Shown here: piece after piece, positions 7,984-11,609 of the stretch
Layout: each line of letters begins with the position of its first letter
Position numbering within the stretch: the first letter of the stretch is position 1
Source: Actinomycetota bacterium
Lineage (GTDB): Bacteria > Actinomycetota > Nitriliruptoria > Euzebyales > Egibacteraceae
Assembly: GCA_019347785.1 (NCBI GenBank)
Contig: JAHWKQ010000049.1
Span: 1 to 11,609, forward strand
DNA: 11,609 nt
Reading direction: 5' to 3'
Program-made: the position numbers and the translations under genes
Notes under the pieces: generated by a model
What the model saw: only the letters and a program-made list of their open reading frames with translations
Told to the model about the DNA's origin: nothing
Database searches by the model: none

Positions 7984-8010
7984 GACGTTCGTCGACATCG
8001 CGACGTTCGT
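7984..8010 (+). repeat. Two direct copies of GACGTTCGT ahead of the ArsC-like gene
   Basis: GACGTTCGT occurs at 7984-7992 and 8002-8010, exactly 18 bp apart start to start, ending 6 bp before the -35-like hexamer of the downstream gene. The stretch is AT-richer than its surroundings. Spacing near two helical turns and the position next to a promoter suggest activator binding sites; no regulator is assigned. Confidence 0.5.
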
Positions 8011-8016
8011 GTTCAC

Positions 8017-8045
8017 TCGACCGGTTCTGTGACGCTGGGTAGCAT
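8017..8045 (+). promoter_or_regulatory. Promoter of the ArsC-like gene, predicted leaderless
   Basis: TCGACC (8017-8022) and TAGCAT (8040-8045) are separated by 17 bp and match the -35 and -10 consensus at four positions each. The expected start of transcription, about 7 nt after the -10, falls on the GTG start codon at 8052. No ribosome binding site lies between the -10 and the GTG. Both facts predict an mRNA without a 5' leader, a common arrangement in actinobacteria. Confidence 0.5.
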
Positions 8046-8051
8046 CACGGC

Positions 8052-8411
8052 GTGGACGTGCAGGTGTTCGGCCACCCGAAGTCCAGGACCACCCGCAAGG
8101 CCCGGCGCTTCTTCAGCGAGCGCCGGGTCCGTGTCCACTTCGTCGACCTGCGCCGCCGCGGCATCGCCCCGGGGGAGCTGCGCCGCTTCGTGCAGCGCTT
8201 CGACGTGGACGGCGTCGTCGACCCCACCTCGCGGTCCTACCAGCGGCAGGGCCTGGCGTACCTGTCGGGGTCCGCCGACGACTGGGTCGAGCGCATCGTC
8301 GCCGACCCCTCGCTGCTGCGGCTCCCGCTCGTGCGGCGCGGGCCCGACCTGGCCGTCGGCGACGATCCGCCGGCGTGGGAGCGGCTGGCCCGGGCCGCCA
8401 GGGACGGCTGA
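8052..8411 (+). CDS. ArsC/Spx-like thioredoxin-fold protein lacking the CxxC cysteines
   Basis: 119 residues, the normal length for the ArsC/Spx family of small cytoplasmic proteins. The N-terminus runs strand, loop, helix (QVFGHPKSRTTRKARRFF), matching the family pattern in which PxCxxC precedes RKA, but Ser11 and Thr14 replace the two cysteines and the protein has no Cys at all. Later features also follow the fold: FVDLRRRGIAPGELRRF (about 30-46), and LLRLPLVRRG near residue 95 where ArsC has its RP-containing turn. Without Cys it cannot work as an arsenate reductase or thiol switch, so a binding role, for example to a protein partner as Spx binds RNA polymerase, is a guess. I recall similar Cys-less members in other actinobacteria, so this is probably a subfamily and not a mutated copy. 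GTG 8052 is chosen because it sits one start-site distance after a good -10. Confidence 0.8.
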   Translation: MDVQVFGHPKSRTTRKARRFFSERRVRVHFVDLRRRGIAPGELRRFVQRFDVDGVVDPTSRSYQRQGLAYLSGSADDWVERIVADPSLLRLPLVRRGPDLAVGDDPPAWERLARAARDG

Positions 8412-8415
8412 GGCC

Positions 8416-8448
8416 GGCGGGCCGAGCGCACCCGGCGGCCGCCCGGGG
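8416..8448. repeat. GC-rich inverted repeats after the ArsC-like gene
   Basis: The gap 8412-8561 opens with overlapping GC palindromes, including GGCGGCCGCC (8434-8443) and CCCGG/CCGGG arms (8431-8435 and 8443-8447). They could form a stable hairpin ending the upstream transcript, but there is no T run, and such repeats are common by chance at this base composition. Nothing else coding is visible in the gap. Confidence 0.25.
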
Positions 8449-8473
8449 CGGTCACGCGGCCCGTCGCGGGTCC

Positions 8474-8507
8474 TTGCCATCGGCAGCGCCAGCGGGCAAC
8501 GTACCGT
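8474..8507 (+). promoter_or_regulatory. Candidate promoter of the HU gene
   Basis: TTGCCA (8474-8479) is the best -35 match in the gap. At 17 bp it faces a poor -10, CAACGT (8497-8502); the better TANNNT box, TACCGT (8502-8507), is 22 bp away. Either gives a 5' leader of about 50 nt ending in the AGGGAG ribosome site at 8549-8554. The real -10 cannot be decided by eye. Confidence 0.35.
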
Positions 8508-8561
8508 GCCGGTCCGCCCGTGCGACCGCTCGTCGTACCGCCAGCGACAGGGAGCGACCCG

Positions 8562-8834
8562 ATGAACAAGACCGAGCTCATCGACACGACCGCCGACAAC
8601 GTCGGCCTGACCAAGACCGACGTGCACAAGACGCTCGAGGCGATGCTCGATACGATCACCCGCGAGGTGCGCAGGGGCGAGAAGGTGGCGCTCACCGGGT
8701 TCGGGACCTTCGAGCTGCGCAAGCGCGCCGCGCGGACCGGGCGCAACCCGCAGACGGGCGAGCGGATGCGAGTCCCCGCGTCCAAGGCTCCCGCGTTCAA
8801 GCCGGGCAAGGCGTTCAAGGACGCCGTCAGCTAG
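8562..8834 (+). CDS. hup: HU-family DNA-binding protein (nucleoid-associated)
   Basis: 90 residues, the classical HU length, without the long lysine/alanine-rich C-terminal tail seen in mycobacterial and streptomycete HupB/HupS. HU dimers bend and compact chromosomal DNA and bind with little sequence preference. The start MNKTELI, the GFGTFELRKRAARTGRNPQTGE core leading into the DNA-binding arm (about 45-70, with the minor-groove RNPQTG tip) and the closing PGKAFKDAV strand-helix are all family hallmarks. ATG 8562 is chosen over an in-frame ATG at 8520 because AGGGAG (8549-8554) stands 7 nt before it and homologues begin here. It follows the ArsC-like gene by 150 bp and converges on chdC with a 14-bp gap. 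Confidence 0.96.
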   Translation: MNKTELIDTTADNVGLTKTDVHKTLEAMLDTITREVRRGEKVALTGFGTFELRKRAARTGRNPQTGERMRVPASKAPAFKPGKAFKDAVS

Positions 8835-8848
8835 TCCCTCGGGCGGCC

Positions 8849-9658
8849 TCAGCCGGTCCGCACGCCGAGCCTGCGCATCAGGTCGGCGGGCGGGAGCACG
8901 AGGCCGGTGACGAACGGGCCGAACTCGCCGAAGCGGGCGCTGACCTCGTCGAAGCGCATGTCGTAGACGATGTCCTTGAGCGCCTTGGGATCGTCGGCGA
9001 GCAGTGTGATGCCCCACTCCCAGTCGTCCAGGCCCACCGAGCCGGTCACGAGCTGGAGTACGCGGCCGCGGTATGCGCGTCCGACCTCGGCGTGGCCCGC
9101 CATCATCCGTCTGCGGGCGTCGTAGTCGAGGGTGTACCAGTTGTCGCCGCCCTGGCGGCGCTTGCTCATGGGGTAGAACGACAGCAGCTTGGTCCGCGGC
9201 AGCCGCGGGTGCAGGCGGTGGCCGGCGTAGACGGCCATGCGCTCCTCGAACCGCTCCAACGCGGCGGCGTGCTCGGCCGAGCCCTCGGTCAGTCCCTCGG
9301 CCTCGACCAGTCGCCGCGACTCGTCCTCCTTGGTGGGCATGTACTCGCTCAGCTCGGTCAGCGAGACATACGACGCGGCCGGCAAGAGCCCGGCGCCCAG
9401 CGGCGAGGCGGCGATCTCGGCGCTGAAGGCGTCGAGGACGGCCAGGTCGGGCCCGAGCGCCATGAGGCCGAGGTCCGCCTTCTGCCCGAGCACGCTGAAG
9501 GCCAGGACCTGGTACGGCTCGCGCTCGTCGAAGGCGCCGAGGCGGGCGGCGAAGTCCCGCGCGGCGCTCTCGGGGTTGCCGACGAGGTCGCGGCGCAGGT
9601 GGAAGAACAGGTGCAGCACCCCCCAGCCCTGGCTGGGCACCACCGGCTCCGGGCTCAT
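8849..9658 (-). CDS. chdC: Coproheme decarboxylase (chlorite-dismutase fold)
   Basis: 269 residues; also called HemQ. It decarboxylates Fe-coproporphyrin III twice with H2O2 to give haem b, the last step of the coproporphyrin-dependent haem route, in the cytoplasm. The signature stretches SLTELSEYMP, FYPMSKRR, GDNWYTL, TGSVGLDDWEWG and MRFDEVSARFGEFG are all present. Compared with the Listeria enzyme as I remember its numbering, a constant +15 offset places all key residues: Arg148, catalytic Tyr162, Met164, proximal haem ligand His189, distal Gln202 and Ser240. The distal Gln is the Firmicutes-type choice; the Corynebacterium-type enzymes use a His instead. ATG 9658 is the only sensible start (next Met is residue 66), although its AGGAGG site is 12 nt away. 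It is transcribed divergently from the acyl-CoA synthetase gene; no other haem gene is in view. Confidence 0.96.
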   Translation of the reverse strand: MSPEPVVPSQGWGVLHLFFHLRRDLVGNPESAARDFAARLGAFDEREPYQVLAFSVLGQKADLGLMALGPDLAVLDAFSAEIAASPLGAGLLPAASYVSLTELSEYMPTKEDESRRLVEAEGLTEGSAEHAAALERFEERMAVYAGHRLHPRLPRTKLLSFYPMSKRRQGGDNWYTLDYDARRRMMAGHAEVGRAYRGRVLQLVTGSVGLDDWEWGITLLADDPKALKDIVYDMRFDEVSARFGEFGPFVTGLVLPPADLMRRLGVRTG

Positions 9659-9670
9659 GGGCCTGTGCGA

Positions 9671-9676
9671 CCTCCT
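9671..9676 (-). promoter_or_regulatory. Ribosome binding site of chdC with long spacing
   Basis: On the minus strand AGGAGG (9676-9671) is a full match to the 16S rRNA tail but sits 12 nt before the ATG at 9658, where 5-9 nt is usual. No in-frame alternative start lies between them, so the ATG stands and initiation may be somewhat reduced. Confidence 0.6.
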
Positions 9677-9689
9677 GCGGGCATGGGGC

Positions 9690-9706
9690 CGGACGGGATC
9701 CGTCCG
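9690..9706. promoter_or_regulatory. 17-bp perfect palindrome in the chdC leader, candidate operator
   Basis: CGGACGG GAT CCGTCCG: seven-base arms around a three-base centre. It begins about 6 bp after the candidate chdC -10 (9718-9713), where a bound regulator would block RNA polymerase leaving the promoter. The half-site CGGAC/GTCCG recurs in the second inverted repeat at 9773-9786. It could also simply fold as an mRNA hairpin. Confidence 0.4.
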
Positions 9707-9712
9707 CGCGCC

Positions 9713-9741
9713 AGCCTAGTGCGGCGCCACGGGTCGGTCCG
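9713..9741 (-). promoter_or_regulatory. Candidate chdC promoter
   Basis: On the minus strand TAGGCT (9718-9713) is a good TANNNT -10, and CGGACC (9741-9736) lies 17 bp upstream as a weak -35 sharing only the GAC core. Transcription would start near 9706, leaving a leader of about 48 nt that begins with the palindrome. Confidence 0.35.
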
Positions 9742-9759
9742 CGTCCGGCCGCCGTCAGG

Positions 9760-9765
9760 TAGGGT
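9760..9765 (+). promoter_or_regulatory. Candidate -10 box of the acyl-CoA synthetase gene
   Basis: TAGGGT (9760-9765) fits TANNNT; the predicted start near 9772 leaves a leader of about 27 nt holding the GGAGG site at 9789-9793. No -35 hexamer is recognisable, so it may depend on an activator. Confidence 0.3.
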
Positions 9766-9772
9766 CGACAGG

Positions 9773-9786
9773 CGGACAGACGTCCG
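9773..9786. promoter_or_regulatory. Second CGGAC/GTCCG inverted repeat, candidate operator
   Basis: CGGAC (9773-9777) and GTCCG (9782-9786) flank AGAC. It starts 7 bp after the candidate -10 of the acyl-CoA synthetase gene, mirroring the arrangement on the chdC side, and ends 2 bp before the ribosome binding site. The five-base arms are short, so chance is possible. Confidence 0.3.
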
Positions 9787-9798
9787 ACGGAGGCAGCC

Positions 9799-11583
9799 GT
9801 GAGCACGACGCACGCGCGGGGGGAGGGTCCCGTCGACGTCGCGCCCGACCAGCACTGCACGTCGCGGCTGTGGGAGCGGGCCGCGGGCGACGACCCGCGC
9901 CACATCGTGCGGTTCCCCGCGGGCGAGGACGGCGGCTGGGCGGGTCACACCTGGGCGGAGCTGGGTGACCGGGTACGGGCGGTCGGCGCCGGGCTGGTCG
10001 CCGTCGGCGTCGAGCCCGGCGACCGGGTGGTACTGCTGTCGGGCACCCGGGTGGAATGGACCGTCACCGACCTGGCGGTGCTGGCCGTCGGCGGCGTCAC
10101 CGTCCCGCTGTACGACACCAGCTCGGTCGAGCAGTGCGAGTGGGTGCTGCGCGACTCCGGGGCACGGGTCGCGATCGCCGGCACGCCCGAGCAGGCCGAC
10201 CGCCTCGGGTCGGCGCGGGACGGGGGGCCCGGCCCCGAGGAGGTGTGGGTGCTGGACGACGGGGGCCTGGACGCGCTCGCGGAGCGCGGCGCCGACCGGG
10301 GCGAGGAGGTCACGGGACGCAGCGCCGGCCTCGGGGGGGACGACCTGGCGACCGTCATCTACACGTCCGGGACCACCGGCCGTGCCAAGGGCTGCATGCT
10401 GACCCACCGCAACCTCGTGTGGACCGCGCGGCAGACCCAACTGTGCATCAGCGAGGTGTTCGGCCCCGGCCAGTCCACGCTGCTGTTCCTGCCGTTGGCA
10501 CACGTGTTCGCCCGCATCATCCAGTTCCTCTGCCTGGAGAACGACACGACGATCGGCTACGCGCGCTCCGTCGGGCGGCTGGGCGAGGACCTTCGCAGCT
10601 TCCAGCCCACCTTCCTGCTCAGCGTCCCCCGCGTCCTGGAGAAGGTCTTCAACGGCGCCCGCCGGAAGGCGGAGGGGCCCAGGCGGCGGGTCTTCGACTT
10701 CGCCGTGTCCGCATCACGGGCCTGGGGGGCCTCGCCGGCGCCGTCCCGGCGGGCGCGCGTGGCCCGCGCCGTCGCGGACCGGCTCGTCTACGCACGGGTT
10801 CGCGAGGGCCTGGGTGGCCGGGTCCGGTACTGCATCTCCGGCGGTGCGCCGCTGAGCCCCTATCTCGCGCACTTCTTCGCCGCCGCGCGGGTCCAGGTGC
10901 TGGAGGGGTACGGCCTGACCGAGACGACCGCCCCGGCGACCGTCGACCGTCCGGGGCGCCACCGCGTCGGCAGCGTGGGGCCCCCGCTGCCGGGCGTGGA
11001 GGTGCGCATCGCCGACGACGGCGAGGTGCTGGTGCGCGGCGGCAACGTCTTCCGGGGCTACTGGGGCAACGAGGCGGCCACCGCCGAGGTGCTGGACGCC
11101 GACGGCTGGTTCGCCACCGGCGACCTGGGCGAGCTGGACGACGAGGGCGCCCTGCGCATCACCGGCCGCAAGAAGGAGCTGTTGGTCACCGCGGGGGGCA
11201 AGAACGTCGCGCCCGCCGTCCTCGAGGAGCGGCTGAAGTCCCACCGGCTGGTGTCCCAGGCGATGTGCGTCGGCGACGGGAGACCGTACGTCGCGGCGCT
11301 GGTCACGCTCGACGCGGAGGAGGCGCGCGCCTTCGCCGCCGAGCGGGACCTGCCATCGTCCGTGCCGGAGCTGGCCCGCTCCGGGGCGGTCGACGAGGAG
11401 ATCGGCCGAGCCGTCGAGCAGGCGAACGCCGCCGTCTCCCGCGCCGAGTCCATCCGCGCGTTCACGGTGCTGGAGCGCGAGCTCGAGCCGGAGCGCGACG
11501 AGATCACGCCGACGCTGAAGATCCGCCGCCACGTCGTCGCCGACCACTTCGCCGAGCAGATCGAGCGCCTCTACGGCGCCTGA
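9799..11583 (+). CDS. Long-chain fatty acyl-CoA synthetase (AMP-binding family)
   Basis: 594 residues, the normal length for FadD15-like enzymes (about 600). It activates a fatty acid with ATP to acyl-AMP, then transfers it to CoA, feeding lipid synthesis or beta-oxidation. GTG 9799 is chosen because GGAGG (9789-9793) lies 5 nt upstream. Motifs in order: P-loop YTSGTTGRAKG (188-198), the LPLAHVFARIIQF segment typical of long-chain enzymes (about 233-245), ATP motif GYGLTET (370-376), Asp442 in DGWFATGD (435-442), hinge TGRKKE (455-460), and TPTLKIRR carrying the adenylation Lys574. All catalytic parts are intact. No membrane helix or signal peptide is present; it probably works in the cytoplasm, peripherally at the membrane. 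It stands alone; chdC lies divergently upstream. Acid chain length cannot be read from the sequence. Confidence 0.95.
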   Translation: MSTTHARGEGPVDVAPDQHCTSRLWERAAGDDPRHIVRFPAGEDGGWAGHTWAELGDRVRAVGAGLVAVGVEPGDRVVLLSGTRVEWTVTDLAVLAVGGVTVPLYDTSSVEQCEWVLRDSGARVAIAGTPEQADRLGSARDGGPGPEEVWVLDDGGLDALAERGADRGEEVTGRSAGLGGDDLATVIYTSGTTGRAKGCMLTHRNLVWTARQTQLCISEVFGPGQSTLLFLPLAHVFARIIQFLCLENDTTIGYARSVGRLGEDLRSFQPTFLLSVPRVLEKVFNGARRKAEGPRRRVFDFAVSASRAWGASPAPSRRARVARAVADRLVYARVREGLGGRVRYCISGGAPLSPYLAHFFAAARVQVLEGYGLTETTAPATVDRPGRHRVGSVGPPLPGVEVRIADDGEVLVRGGNVFRGYWGNEAATAEVLDADGWFATGDLGELDDEGALRITGRKKELLVTAGGKNVAPAVLEERLKSHRLVSQAMCVGDGRPYVAALVTLDAEEARAFAAERDLPSSVPELARSGAVDEEIGRAVEQANAAVSRAESIRAFTVLERELEPERDEITPTLKIRRHVVADHFAEQIERLYGA

Positions 11584-11594
11584 CCGTCGGTCAG
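11580..11594 (+). terminator. Short hairpin over the acyl-CoA synthetase stop codon, weak terminator candidate
   Basis: CTGACC GTC GGTCAG (11580-11594) forms a six-base stem with a three-base loop that includes the TGA stop. No T run follows before the window ends at 11609, so termination here is doubtful. Confidence 0.25.
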
Positions 11595-11609
11595 CGTGAC
11601 GCCGCCGCC

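Noticed and set aside
7914..8051. A small gene between gltB and the ArsC-like gene
   Set aside because: No frame here has a start with a ribosome site and a protein-like sequence; the gap is explained by hairpins, repeats and a promoter.
8052..8411. Arsenic-resistance locus
   Set aside because: The ArsC-like protein has no cysteine, and there is no arsB/acr3, arsR or related gene nearby.
8520..8561. Upstream in-frame start adding 14 residues to HU
   Set aside because: The extra residues (MRPLVVPP...) do not resemble HU, and the ATG at 8562 has its own well-placed AGGGAG.
8375..9802. A 475-residue plus-strand frame over the HU gene and chdC
   Set aside because: Its sequence is the shadow of HU in another frame and the antisense of chdC, and both of those are clear genes.
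11571..11609. Possible C-terminal end of a minus-strand gene entering from the right edge (reading GGGVTLTDGQAP then stop, or AAASR then stop)
   Set aside because: Fewer than 13 codons are visible, so no support can be drawn from them.

Overview
The window is an extremely GC-rich stretch (above 70% G+C by eye, nearly every codon ending in G or C). It has AGGAGG-type ribosome binding sites, two GTG starts and TANNNT-type -10 boxes. This points to an actinobacterium (Actinomycetota), possibly a deep-branching lineage. The taxon cannot be fixed from the sequence alone.

Layout, left to right. (1) 1-749 (+): C-terminal half of an aldehyde dehydrogenase, cut by the window edge. (2) 763-1161 (-): a 132-residue four-helix membrane protein of unknown function, convergent with (1). 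(3) 1222-3144 (+): a fused ABC exporter with membrane and ATPase domains, divergent from (2). (4) 3246-7913 (+): gltB, the large subunit of glutamate synthase, complete, with an interesting leader hairpin and no gltD beside it. (5) 8052-8411 (+): a small ArsC/Spx-like thioredoxin-fold protein without the CxxC cysteines, probably read from a leaderless mRNA. (6) 8562-8834 (+): an HU-type nucleoid protein. (7) 8849-9658 (-): coproheme decarboxylase (ChdC/HemQ), last step of the coproporphyrin-dependent haem pathway. (8) 9799-11583 (+): a long-chain acyl-CoA synthetase, divergent from chdC across a 140-bp gap with two related inverted repeats.

The genes are mostly single transcription units of central metabolism: nitrogen assimilation, haem synthesis, fatty-acid activation, aldehyde oxidation, export and chromosome organisation. 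They do not form one pathway, and there is no mobile element, CRISPR array, tRNA or rRNA. I found no convincing multi-gene novel system. The best leads are the Cys-less ArsC-like protein and its leaderless promoter, the paired palindromes between chdC and the acyl-CoA synthetase gene, the gltB leader with two competing stems, the histidine-bearing small membrane protein, and the orphan gltB.
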